Origin: Thermoplasmata archaeon
Lineage (GTDB): Archaea; Thermoplasmatota; E2; UBA202; JdFR-43
DNA: 8,076 bases
Direction of reading: 5' to 3'
Assembly: GCA_003650975.1 (NCBI GenBank)
Contig: QMSU01000038.1
Location: 1 to 8,076 of the forward strand
Shown: in pieces, positions 1-5,774 of the stretch
How the letters are laid out: the number at the start of each line of letters is the position of its first letter
Position numbering within the stretch: the stretch's first letter is position 1
The notes under the pieces: model-generated
Database searches by the model: none
Told to the model about the DNA's origin: nothing
What the model saw: the letters and a program-made list of their open reading frames with translations, nothing else
Program-made: the position numbers and the translations under genes

Positions 1-1
1 G

Positions 2-280
2 AATCTCGCCATCTCTCCTTCATGCACCTATGACAAATCCTGGGAAGATACCACACTGTTCATCGAGCTGAAGCTCAAGCAGGGAAAAACCTATCATGTG
101 ACCATTGCATCCGGTGCGCATGATGTGAGAAACATCTCTCTGAAAGAACCCCTCTCGCTCAGCTTCTCCACCGTGCCCGAAATTACAAGAGACTCATCGG
201 GACAGCAGACACCTGCATTTACCCTCATCATGGCGATGGCCGCCGTGCTTTTTGCGTGGAGAAAAAGGCGCTCAAAATAG
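2..280 (+). CDS. C-terminal fragment of Ig-like surface protein with C-terminal membrane anchor (5' end outside window)
   Basis: The reading frame is open from the window edge to TAG at 278-280, giving about 92 C-terminal residues. The first part resembles the end of a bacterial-Ig-like (Big_5/SbsA type) domain: a strand-rich stretch with LKQGKTYHVTIASGAHD followed by PLSLSFST. This is the usual closing pattern of that fold. After a short linker containing SSGQQTPAF comes one hydrophobic helix (about 17 residues) and the basic tail WRKRRSK. That tripartite end (P-x-F, helix, basic cluster) resembles archaeosortase-type PGF-CTERM signals but has Ala where Gly is usual, so it may simply be a tail anchor. 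The protein should sit outside the cell, anchored at its C-terminus. Its stop overlaps the end of the convergent acetyltransferase gene by 9 bases. The full domain content is unknown because the 5' part is missing. Confidence 0.75.
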   Translation, partial: NLAISPSCTYDKSWEDTTLFIELKLKQGKTYHVTIASGAHDVRNISLKEPLSLSFSTVPEITRDSSGQQTPAFTLIMAMAAVLFAWRKRRSK

Positions 281-703
281 TATCTTCTCCATGAGGTAGG
301 CTGCGCTCCCGTCGGTATAAAAGTCGTCCACCTTTCCCTTCACCCTGAAGCCGTGCTTCTTATAAAATTCCAGTGCCTCCACATTGTCCGGTCGCACTTC
401 CAGCACGATTTTCCGCACTTCGGGAAATCTCATAATGAGCTGTTTGAGGAGGAAGCTCCCCACACCCTGTTTTCTCATGTGGGTGTTCACAGCGATCATC
501 AAAATGCGCAGTTCATGGAGGGCGAGTCTGGTGGCAATGATGAACCCGATGACATTCCCTCCTCGCTCCGCCACGAGAAAGCTCTCCGGATTCATCTGCC
601 ACAGGTACAGCAAAAATTCGGGAGTGTACTTTTCCTCAAGCGCACCCTGAGCTATGCGCACCACTGCTGCCAGGTCCTCAAATCTGAATTTTCTCACTTC
701 CAT
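272..703 (-). CDS. GNAT-family N-acetyltransferase, RimI-like
   Basis: A 143-residue protein from ATG at 703, beginning MEVRKFRFEDL. It has the GNAT fold signatures: the acetyl-CoA pyrophosphate-binding motif RKQGVGSFLL in the middle, then EVRPDNVEALEFYKKHGF, the motif typical of RimI/archaeal Nat enzymes. The end reads FYTDGSAAYLMEK. By family this enzyme transfers acetyl from acetyl-CoA, most often to protein N-termini in RimI-like members; the substrate cannot be read from the sequence. The frame continues upstream to a Met at 766, but those residues (several Cys) lie antisense-free inside the preceding gene in another frame and do not match the family, so 703 is preferred. The start lies 10 bases inside the end of the iron-sulfur gene, with no clear Shine-Dalgarno site, suggesting translational coupling as last gene of the operon. 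Confidence 0.88.
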   Translation of the reverse strand: MEVRKFRFEDLAAVVRIAQGALEEKYTPEFLLYLWQMNPESFLVAERGGNVIGFIIATRLALHELRILMIAVNTHMRKQGVGSFLLKQLIMRFPEVRKIVLEVRPDNVEALEFYKKHGFRVKGKVDDFYTDGSAAYLMEKILF

Positions 704-1563
704 TTGAATGCAAGGGCAAGAGCATCGGTCGGGCAGGCATCCACACACGTACCACATCGTATGCATTCACTGCTTCTGTTGTCATAGGGCATGCGTATCT
801 GCATCGGGCACACCTTTGCGCATTTAAAACATTTGATGCATTTATCCTCAAAATATCGGAGTTCCAGCACGCTTATTTTATTGAAGGGGCCCATCATGGC
901 ACCCACCGGGCAGAGGTGACGGCACCATCCCCTCGTCATGAGAAGGATGAGGACAAAAAAACCGGCCAGTATGAGCATCTTTGGAACAAAAAATGCGGTG
1001 AAGGTGTATCCATCGGGATCCAGTGCGAGGTGGGGAAGTGTGGCGGTGAGGCCACCCACCGGACATATGTTCGTGTAGGCAAGGGTGCCAGTCACGTAGC
1101 ATACTGGCGGTATCAGGGCAAGGATGGCATATTTCAGATACCGCATCTTTTCATCAAGAGGATGTTTTGTCCGTCTTCCCCGCATCAAATCCTGCAGAAA
1201 TCCTATGGGACATGCCCATCCGCACGCCGCCCTCCCGAAGATGACAGAGGAGACCCCGAACACTCCGAAAAGGTAGGGCAGCAGGTACCAGGCTCTATCG
1301 GCAAAGGCATGCTCCAGTACGCCGATGGGACATGCCATCAGCGCCAGCGGTCCCTCCCAGCAGTAGAAATAGGTATATATGAGGCCAGTGGCCCCGAAAA
1401 TGAAGGCGGTGTTGGTGATAAAGAGAAAGGTCACCTGAGAGGCAAGCCTCTTTTTCTGCAGCCTGCTCTGGTATCTCTTTATTGCCAGAAAGGCACCGAT
1501 GGCCAGGGGGATGCACAGATAGGCAAAGGGACATGCCGCACAGTTAAGGTTGCACACCACCAT
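694..1563 (-). CDS. NapH-like membrane protein with two C-terminal 4Fe-4S clusters
   Basis: A 289-residue polytopic membrane protein of the NapH/NosR/MauN-type 4Fe-4S family. The C-terminal ferredoxin-like domain has two complete cluster motifs: C242, C245, C248, C252 (CIKCFKCAKVCP) and C267, C270, C273, C277 (CIRCGTCVDACP). Further cysteine motifs lie at membrane helix ends: CGWACPIG (114-121), CPVG (167-170), CRHLCPVG (214-221) and CPIG (78-81). The extreme N-terminus adds C4, C8, C11 and C17 (CNLNCAACPFAYLC). About five or six hydrophobic helices are visible. Family members pass electrons across or along the membrane to partner oxidoreductases. Here the preceding overlapping gene is an anchored thioredoxin-like protein, a likely partner (inference). 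The start is well set by the Shine-Dalgarno sequence GGGAGGAG just upstream. It overlaps the previous gene by 20 bases and the next by 10. A specific substrate cannot be named. Confidence 0.9.
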   Translation of the reverse strand: MVVCNLNCAACPFAYLCIPLAIGAFLAIKRYQSRLQKKRLASQVTFLFITNTAFIFGATGLIYTYFYCWEGPLALMACPIGVLEHAFADRAWYLLPYLFGVFGVSSVIFGRAACGWACPIGFLQDLMRGRRTKHPLDEKMRYLKYAILALIPPVCYVTGTLAYTNICPVGGLTATLPHLALDPDGYTFTAFFVPKMLILAGFFVLILLMTRGWCRHLCPVGAMMGPFNKISVLELRYFEDKCIKCFKCAKVCPMQIRMPYDNRSSECIRCGTCVDACPTDALALAFKWK

Positions 1564-2140
1564 ATTTCTCCTCCCGTGCCTTTTCCAGTATGCCGCTCAG
1601 TTCCTCCACCGTGGGTCTCCCGCCCTCTCCGTTTGCCTCTCCTGAAAAGGCGTACCAGTATATGGTATTGTTTCTCTCAAATAGGATGACGGTTGTGGGC
1701 GTCTCCGTACCACCCTTTCGATGGTATATGCGAATGGAATCGCCGTTTTTGTCAAAGGGGGCGTTCAGTGAAAAGAGAGTAACATAACTGTAGTTTTCTG
1801 TCATTCTTCCATCCTTTTCGCTTCCCTCCACCATGCCTGCCCTTTTCATCCCTTCCCACTGCCGCTCGCAGGGTTCGCAGCTCGGGCCCCAGAAAAACAG
1901 CATCACCACATGCTCCCTGCTCTCATTCACCACCCATGAAGGATGGGCAGGGATGCCTTCATTTTTATATGAATCGGGATATTCCACCCAGAATTCCCTG
2001 AATTTTTCCGCCTTCGGTTCCATGGCAATGCAGCCAAGGCATCTGGCCACATTCAGCGCCTTCACATGGGTGTAGGCGATGTATGCACCCGGGGCAGCAA
2101 GCGCCAGTGCCAGCAGCAACGCAACCGCTTTTTTCATCAT
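1544..2140 (-). CDS. Membrane-anchored, extracytoplasmic thioredoxin-like protein with two CxxC motifs
   Basis: A 198-residue protein. Residues 1-24 (MMKK then a hydrophobic run) form an N-terminal signal or membrane anchor. There is no lipobox, because Arg precedes the first cysteine. Directly after it lies CLGC (34-37). The thioredoxin fold follows: the strand VVMLFFWGPS leads into CEPC (88-91), the expected active-site position, and ETPTTVIL carries the probable cis-proline P148 facing the active site. By family it exchanges disulfides or thiols outside the cytoplasmic membrane. The second CxxC near the membrane could be a relay dithiol or a metal site (inference). The start overlaps the aspartate dehydrogenase stop (ATGA), and the 3' end overlaps the NapH-like gene by 20 bases. 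No CcdA/DsbD-type reductase is visible in this window, so the iron-sulfur protein is the obvious candidate for keeping it reduced. A second ATG one codon later is also possible. Confidence 0.87.
   Translation of the reverse strand: MMKKAVALLLALALAAPGAYIAYTHVKALNVARCLGCIAMEPKAEKFREFWVEYPDSYKNEGIPAHPSWVVNESREHVVMLFFWGPSCEPCERQWEGMKRAGMVEGSEKDGRMTENYSYVTLFSLNAPFDKNGDSIRIYHRKGGTETPTTVILFERNNTIYWYAFSGEANGEGGRPTVEELSGILEKAREEKYGGVQP
1568..1575 (-). promoter_or_regulatory. Shine-Dalgarno site of the NapH-like iron-sulfur gene
   Basis: On the minus strand GGGAGGAG precedes ATG at 1563 with a four-base spacer. It lies inside the 3' end of the thioredoxin-like gene. It fixes the start of the iron-sulfur gene and shows leadered, SD-driven initiation inside the operon. 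Confidence 0.75.
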
Positions 2141-2907
2141 ATCCCTATCTGTAGTGGATTGACAATTTTTTTGAGCAGGGCGATGGCGGAAAGGGATGCC
2201 AAGTAGCTGGTGCTGGGATTCTTGGGGTTTGGCAGGTTCTCCACCTCCGCCCGAAGCCTTCCAAATTTTCCGTGGGCAAGGATTTTGTGGCTGTTGAAGC
2301 GGATGACGGGGTCCGCAACCACCTTCACCTTCGTTCTGTCAAGGCCAATACCTGCCATTGAGAGGCACGATGCCACATTCACATTGCGGGGAAACAGCTG
2401 CACCGCCTCACGGGCACTTCCATCGAAGAGAATGGTCCGCCGATCAAAGTGTTTTCCAAATGCCTCCGGAGATTTGGTGGTCACGAGCGTCACCGTATCC
2501 AGTCCTCCGATGCTCGCCGCCTTGATGCCGTCCAGACCCGCAACCGCCCCGGAGGGCAGGTAGATTTTGCAGTTATGGACCCGCGCCTTCTCCACCAGCC
2601 GCTCTCTGAATTCATCATCGAAAAAGGCCCCTATGGACATCACGATTAAATCCTTTTCTGCCTCCACGATTCTCTCAGCATATTCATATACCGCCTGCTG
2701 TGATGCGGCCTCAAACACCACATCAACCTCCGGTAAAAAGACGTCAACTGGCTGGAATTTCACCTTGCCGAGCTCTTCCGCCAGTTTTCGGCCCCGTTCC
2801 TCCACCCCATCATAGGCATATATCTCCGCAATTTCCTTCATCTCATCTGCAGCCTTTGCCACATCGCTCCCTATTGCCCCGCACCCTATGATGCCAAGCG
2901 TTATCAT
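2137..2907 (-). CDS. nadX: L-aspartate dehydrogenase
   Basis: A 256-residue protein from ATG at 2907. It opens with the Rossmann dinucleotide-binding loop GIIGCGAIGS (residues 5-14). Later blocks match archaeal aspartate dehydrogenase: SIGAFFDDEF, YLPSGAVAGLDGIKAASIGG, FPRNVNVASCLSMAGIG with VVADP, and near the end NPKNPSTSYLASLSAIALL. The enzyme oxidises L-aspartate to iminoaspartate with NAD(P)+, the first step of NAD synthesis in many archaea, in place of aspartate oxidase. No other NAD-pathway gene lies in the window. The frame stays open upstream to 3033, and an alternative Met lies at 2916. The chosen start places the A of ATG 25.5 bases from the centre of a TATA box and keeps the usual N-terminus. 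It is the first gene of the four-gene operon; its TGA overlaps the next ATG. Its functional link to the redox genes downstream is unclear. Confidence 0.9.
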   Translation of the reverse strand: MITLGIIGCGAIGSDVAKAADEMKEIAEIYAYDGVEERGRKLAEELGKVKFQPVDVFLPEVDVVFEAASQQAVYEYAERIVEAEKDLIVMSIGAFFDDEFRERLVEKARVHNCKIYLPSGAVAGLDGIKAASIGGLDTVTLVTTKSPEAFGKHFDRRTILFDGSAREAVQLFPRNVNVASCLSMAGIGLDRTKVKVVADPVIRFNSHKILAHGKFGRLRAEVENLPNPKNPSTSYLASLSAIALLKKIVNPLQIGI

Positions 2908-2928
2908 TAGCACCATATCGTCTCTCTG

Positions 2929-2936
2929 TATAAATA
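2929..2936 (-). promoter_or_regulatory. TATA box of the nadX operon
   Basis: The minus strand reads TATTTATA here, within CTATTTATACAG. Its centre lies 25.5 bases upstream of the nadX ATG at 2907. Archaeal transcription normally begins about 25-27 bases downstream of the TATA centre, so the mRNA should begin at or next to the start codon (leaderless). Confidence 0.65.
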
Positions 2937-3033
2937 GATAACCGCACGCCCCGGTACTGTCAGGTTGAGAGGGGAAAATTACCTCACCGCCTGGGAGAAT
3001 TGGTAAGAATTCGGAAATGGAGAAAGTGAGCAA

Positions 3034-3060
3034 ATTTATTCAAAGCAAGTTCAAATAAAT
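3034..3060. repeat. Possible operator: AT-rich inverted repeat with nested TTCAAA direct repeat
   Basis: In the 195-base divergent intergenic region, ATTTATT (3034-3040) and AATAAAT (3054-3060) form a 7-base perfect inverted repeat around a 13-base spacer. Nested in it, TTCAAA occurs at 3039-3044 and 3050-3055, exactly 11 bases (one helical turn) apart. The element ends 13 bases upstream of the plus-strand TATA box. Position suggests a regulator site, but short AT-only arms can arise by chance. The rest of the region (2937-3033) shows nothing recognisable. Confidence 0.3.
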
Positions 3061-3072
3061 GAAACAAAAAAA

Positions 3073-3081
3073 ATATATAAA
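3073..3081 (+). promoter_or_regulatory. TATA box of the rnp2 transcription unit
   Basis: ATATATAAA follows an A-rich, BRE-like stretch (GAAACAAAAAAA). The TATATAAA octamer is centred 25.5 bases before the ATG at 3103, so the transcript is predicted to be leaderless. This spacing supports the small gene that begins there. Confidence 0.7.
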
Positions 3082-3102
3082 GCATCCATATACAGTGGCA
3101 GA

Positions 3103-3273
3103 ATGGTGACGATAGAAGAGAGTTTGTGCAGAATTGAGATACTGAAGGAGGGCAGCGAGTTCATAGCGCGGGCGCAGACGCAGGCAGGAACCAAGGAATA
3201 CAGAAATACGGTATTCGAGGATCTGCTGCGGGAGCTGTTCATCGATATGCAGGAGGACTTCGGCGAGCTATAA
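3103..3273 (+). CDS. Small protein of unknown function (56 aa), coupled to rnp2
   Basis: A 56-residue ORF, ATG at 3103 to TAA at 3271-3273. I do not recognise a family. The sequence is acidic (MVTIEESLCRIEILKEGSEF at the start, EDFGEL at the end), with a predicted beta-hairpin-like first half (EGSEFIARAQTQAGTKEYRN) and an amphipathic helix from about residue 36 to 52 (TVFEDLLRELFIDMQED). Two context signals argue that it is real: a strong TATA box exactly where a leaderless start needs it, and a TAATG stop/start overlap with the RNase P protein gene. A role linked to RNase P or RNA processing would be guilt by association only; it could also serve mainly as a coupled leader ORF. A single cysteine and no membrane segment suggest a soluble cytoplasmic protein. 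Confidence 0.65.
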   Translation: MVTIEESLCRIEILKEGSEFIARAQTQAGTKEYRNTVFEDLLRELFIDMQEDFGEL

Positions 3274-3635
3274 TGGTGGTGAAAGACAAGCGGGGGAGGC
3301 GACGATACATACTGTTTACCGCCGGAGGGGCAGAAGAAAAAGATGTGCGTTCCTCGATACGGCGGCATGCGCCCCGAATAAAGCTTATTTTCTATGATGG
3401 CACCTATGGTGTGGTGCGGTGCCAGCATACTGAAAAGGATGCCGTAATTGACCAACTGAACCGGCTCGAGATATGCGGGCAGCGGGTGACAACGCTGAAA
3501 ACATCGGGTACCATAAAAAAGCTGAGGAGATATATCGACTCAATAGGTTCTCGCGAGTCGGAGCCAGGTGGTGGCTCTTTCCTTGCATACGGCGCACTTC
3601 TCATGGCATTCCTTTTCTGGAATGGGTGTGCCTAG
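3273..3635 (+). CDS. rnp2: RNase P protein component 2 (Rpp14/Pop5 family)
   Basis: A 120-residue protein beginning MVVKDKRGRRRYILFTAGG. It shows the Pop5/Rpp14 pattern: a basic N-terminal strand RRRYILF, the central strand pair LIFYDGTYGVVRC (residues 38-50), and the family hallmark SGTIKKLRRY (78-87). In archaea this protein binds the RNase P RNA with Rpp30 (Rnp3) and supports tRNA 5'-end maturation. ATG overlaps the TAA of the preceding small gene (TAATG), so translation is probably coupled. The frame does not stop after the conserved core. Residues 90-120, ending in a hydrophobic patch GALLMAFLFWNGCA, are encoded antisense to the prolyl-tRNA synthetase 3' end. That tail is not part of the usual family core and may be a lineage-specific read-on. 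The hydrophobic end is unusual for a cytosolic RNA-binding protein. Confidence 0.87.
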   Translation: MVVKDKRGRRRYILFTAGGAEEKDVRSSIRRHAPRIKLIFYDGTYGVVRCQHTEKDAVIDQLNRLEICGQRVTTLKTSGTIKKLRRYIDSIGSRESEPGGGSFLAYGALLMAFLFWNGCA

Positions 3636-4928
3636 GCTCTTCATATCAAGCTCTTCTTCCAGCGCCAGACCGCACACCTCCTTTCCGCACCAGGGAAGCT
3701 CGATGATTCCCTCCTTTTTCACCGGAGTGGTGCAGATGTGGAGATGCTCCTTCAAAAAAGCATCTGCTTCGTCATGGATGCGCCGGTCATATTGACGCAG
3801 TTCTTCCTCAATCACTTCAAGGTCATTCCTTCCCACCTGTTTCTTGATACCGTCTCTGGTAACCAGGGTCACCGTTCCCTGCTGCATATCCTTCGGTCCA
3901 ATCTCTATCCTCAGGGGAACCCCCTTCAGTTCCCAGTCATAAAACTTGTTTCCCGGTGTCTTTTCCCTCTCGTCCACATGACAGCGGATACCGAGCTGCT
4001 GGAGTTCATCCTTCACGGCCCTGCACTCCTTCCCTATCTTTTCCTCCCACCCCTTGAATATGATGGGGATAATCACCACATGAATCGGAGCAACGGAAGC
4101 GGGCAGTTTTATTCCCTTTTCATCGCCATGAACTCCCACCACCGCACCGAGAACTCTCTCGGACATCCCGTAGGTTGTCTGATGGCAGTAGTGGTGCGCA
4201 CCGTCAAGTCCCTCGTAGGTGATGTTGAACGGCTCAGAGAAATTCTGCTTGTACTGGTGTATGGAGCCAACCTGCAGCGTCTTCAATGAGGGCATCAGCA
4301 CGTCCAGTCCTATGGAGTAGGCGGCACCTGCAAATTTATCCCAGTCAGGGCGTTTGCTCACCAGAAACGGGAGGGAAAGCGAGCTCAGGAATGAATGGGC
4401 AATATTCAGGTCTTCCTGTATCTGCCGTTCCGCATCCTCAAAATCTGCATGACAGGTATGCGCCTCAAAGAAATGGATCTCCCTCACCCTGATGAATGCC
4501 TTGGTCATCTTTGTCTCATAGCGGAAGGTGTTCACAATCTGGAAAGTCTTCAGCGGCAGGTCAGCATGGGAGCGTATCCACAGAGAGAAAATTGAATAGA
4601 GGGCCGTTTCCGATGTGGGGCGGAGCAGCAGCCGCTCCTCCAGCTCGTTGTCGCCGGCATGGGTCACCCAGTATACCTCCTGGGAAAACCCCTTTATATG
4701 GTCTGCCTCCTTCTGGAAATAACTCTCGGGAATCAAAAGAGGGAAATATACTTCATCATGGCCTGTCTGCTGCATCTCCTTTCGTATGAGGGCATCGATA
4801 TTCTGCATGATTTTCCATCCGTAGGGCCGCCAGATGTTCATGCCCTTTACCGGGTATCGTTTGTCGCACAGCTCCGCCGTTTCCACGATCTCGTGGTACC
4901 ATTCGTCAAAGGTCTCCCTGTCCATCAT
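3540..4928 (-). CDS. proS: Prolyl-tRNA synthetase, archaeal/eukaryal type
   Basis: A 462-residue class II synthetase that charges tRNA-Pro with proline using ATP. Visible landmarks are motif 1 around WRPYGWKIMQNID (33-45) through EVYFPLLIP, the LLRPTSET loop (101-108), motif 2 FRYETK...FIRVREIHFFEAHT (135-158), and the region GLDVLMPSLKTLQVGS with QTTYGMSERVLGA near motif 3. The anticodon-binding domain contains LRIEIGPKDM. The C-terminal zinc-type domain has C414, C419, C445 and C448 (plus C441) and ends in RTY; a C-terminal Tyr is characteristic of the archaeal/eukaryal form. There is no bacterial-type editing insertion. Length is normal for the short archaeal enzymes. Two ATGs lie in tandem (4928 and 4925). 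The first fits a TATA box 25.5 bases upstream, and GGGGAAGG directly precedes it, so it might be read both as a leaderless and as an SD start. Its 3' end overlaps rnp2 by 96 bases. Confidence 0.96.
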   Translation of the reverse strand: MMDRETFDEWYHEIVETAELCDKRYPVKGMNIWRPYGWKIMQNIDALIRKEMQQTGHDEVYFPLLIPESYFQKEADHIKGFSQEVYWVTHAGDNELEERLLLRPTSETALYSIFSLWIRSHADLPLKTFQIVNTFRYETKMTKAFIRVREIHFFEAHTCHADFEDAERQIQEDLNIAHSFLSSLSLPFLVSKRPDWDKFAGAAYSIGLDVLMPSLKTLQVGSIHQYKQNFSEPFNITYEGLDGAHHYCHQTTYGMSERVLGAVVGVHGDEKGIKLPASVAPIHVVIIPIIFKGWEEKIGKECRAVKDELQQLGIRCHVDEREKTPGNKFYDWELKGVPLRIEIGPKDMQQGTVTLVTRDGIKKQVGRNDLEVIEEELRQYDRRIHDEADAFLKEHLHICTTPVKKEGIIELPWCGKEVCGLALEEELDMKSLGTPIPEKECHEKCAVCKERATTWLRLARTY

Positions 4929-4949
4929 CCTTCCCCAAATGCAAACGCA

Positions 4950-4957
4950 TTTAAAAA
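4950..4957 (-). promoter_or_regulatory. TATA box of proS
   Basis: The minus strand reads TTTTTAAA, centred 25.5 bases upstream of the proS ATG at 4928, predicting a transcript starting at the codon itself. The box overlaps the stop codon and last bases of the zinc-finger gene. So proS may have its own promoter in addition to read-through from the upstream cluster. Confidence 0.55.
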
Positions 4958-5262
4958 TAATGCTCTTTGAGTTCCTTCATCTTTTCTTCGGTGATGCATT
5001 CCTTGCAGATGCCCAGCATCACCCAGAAACAGGACATGCACGCTATCTTGCCACAACGGATGCACCGGTATTCGGCATCGCGCAGTTCGCATATCTCGCA
5101 TGTGCCTTCCACCGGTTCCTCGTCCTCCGTATCCTTTTCAATCTGGACGCCGTGTTCTTCCATCCATTTTCTCAGTTCTTCGTTCATGTCCGTAAGTTCC
5201 GTCTTTTTCATCCGCTCCTTGAGAAACGCAATTATTTCTTCATCATCCATTTTTATCACCAT
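4951..5262 (-). CDS. Small HIT-type/B-box-like zinc-finger protein
   Basis: About 103 residues from ATG at 5262 (MVIKMDDEE); a second ATG at 5250 would give 99. The N-terminal half is a charged, helical segment (IIAFLKERMKK... NEELRKWMEEHG). The C-terminal half carries eight cysteines as four CxxC pairs: C55/C58, C67/C70, C75/C78, C86/C89. The core YRCIRCGKIACMSCF resembles the HIT/B-box cross-brace finger, which binds two zinc ions and serves in protein or nucleic-acid interactions. No catalytic motif is seen and the cellular role is unknown. The 5262 start overlaps the CDP-archaeol synthase stop by 7 bases and has GAAGGT before it. The 5250 start has GGTGAT at good spacing, so the start is undecided. 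proS follows 22 bases downstream. Confidence 0.82.
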   Translation of the reverse strand: MVIKMDDEEIIAFLKERMKKTELTDMNEELRKWMEEHGVQIEKDTEDEEPVEGTCEICELRDAEYRCIRCGKIACMSCFWVMLGICKECITEEKMKELKEHYF

Positions 5263-5774
5263 GGTACCTTCTTTAATTTTAATACATACGCCAATATATT
5301 TGTTGCTACGTGGAGCAGCGGGGTGAAAATCAGCAGGAAGAGTATATGGTATATGGTGAAGTTGGCCATAAACCATGCTCTGTTGAGCACAAAGCACAGT
5401 AAAAATGCCCCGAGCAGAAAATCAATCTGGTCGGCAACGATCCAGTGCTCCCCCCGCTGTTTGCCAATTCTTCTCTTGAGAAAACTCTTGAAAAGGTCTC
5501 CGAGCAGCGCCCCGAATGACAGGGAAAAAAGGACCGATACCGCACCTATTCCCTCTCCAAATGAGGGATATAGTTCATTCATTATGAATCCTGTGGCAAT
5601 GCCTGCGGCCGTTCCTCCGAAAAGGCCGCTCCATGTCTTTCCCTTGCCCAGCAGCGGCCTGCCATGCCATGTTTTCCCGAAATCAATGGGTATTCGCCCC
5701 CTGAAGATTACCGGTGAGGCATTGGCGACATATGCCGGGAAAATGAGCCAGAGAGCAATGAGAATGTCCGTCAT
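5256..5774 (-). CDS. carS: CDP-archaeol synthase (CDP-2,3-bis-O-geranylgeranyl-sn-glycerol synthase)
   Basis: A 172-residue integral membrane enzyme that joins CTP with unsaturated archaetidic acid, releasing pyrophosphate and giving CDP-archaeol, the activated precursor of archaeal ether phospholipids. Family landmarks are PAYVANASP (13-21), PIDFGKTW (29-36), GKGKTWSG (43-50), the cytoplasmic loop GDLFKSFLKRR (92-102) and DQIDF (115-119), with about five hydrophobic helices. The open frame extends upstream to 5867, but those residues are not family-like and lie over the preceding gene. ATG at 5774 shares ATGA with that gene's stop and has a strong Shine-Dalgarno sequence. This gene is specific to archaea and is the clearest domain marker in the window. 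Its length is at the normal size for the family. Confidence 0.94.
   Translation of the reverse strand: MTDILIALWLIFPAYVANASPVIFRGRIPIDFGKTWHGRPLLGKGKTWSGLFGGTAAGIATGFIMNELYPSFGEGIGAVSVLFSLSFGALLGDLFKSFLKRRIGKQRGEHWIVADQIDFLLGAFLLCFVLNRAWFMANFTIYHILFLLIFTPLLHVATNILAYVLKLKKVPW

Noticed and set aside
28..37. Lipobox-type or other lipoprotein reading for the thioredoxin-like protein (residue numbers of that protein)
   Set aside because: The residue before the first cysteine is Arg (VARC), which does not suit a lipobox, so an uncleaved anchor is more likely.
916..1689. 257-residue plus-strand open frame opposite the iron-sulfur gene
   Set aside because: Antisense to a strongly supported gene; low-complexity Gly/Pro/Lys composition, no family motif and no TATA box at its start.
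2908..3033. 42-residue N-terminal extension of nadX
   Set aside because: The extension is not part of the aspartate dehydrogenase fold and would cover the TATA box that fits a leaderless start at 2907.
3051..3455. 134-residue minus-strand frame opposite the small gene and rnp2
   Set aside because: It lies antisense to rnp2 and runs into the promoter region; no recognisable domain and no promoter.
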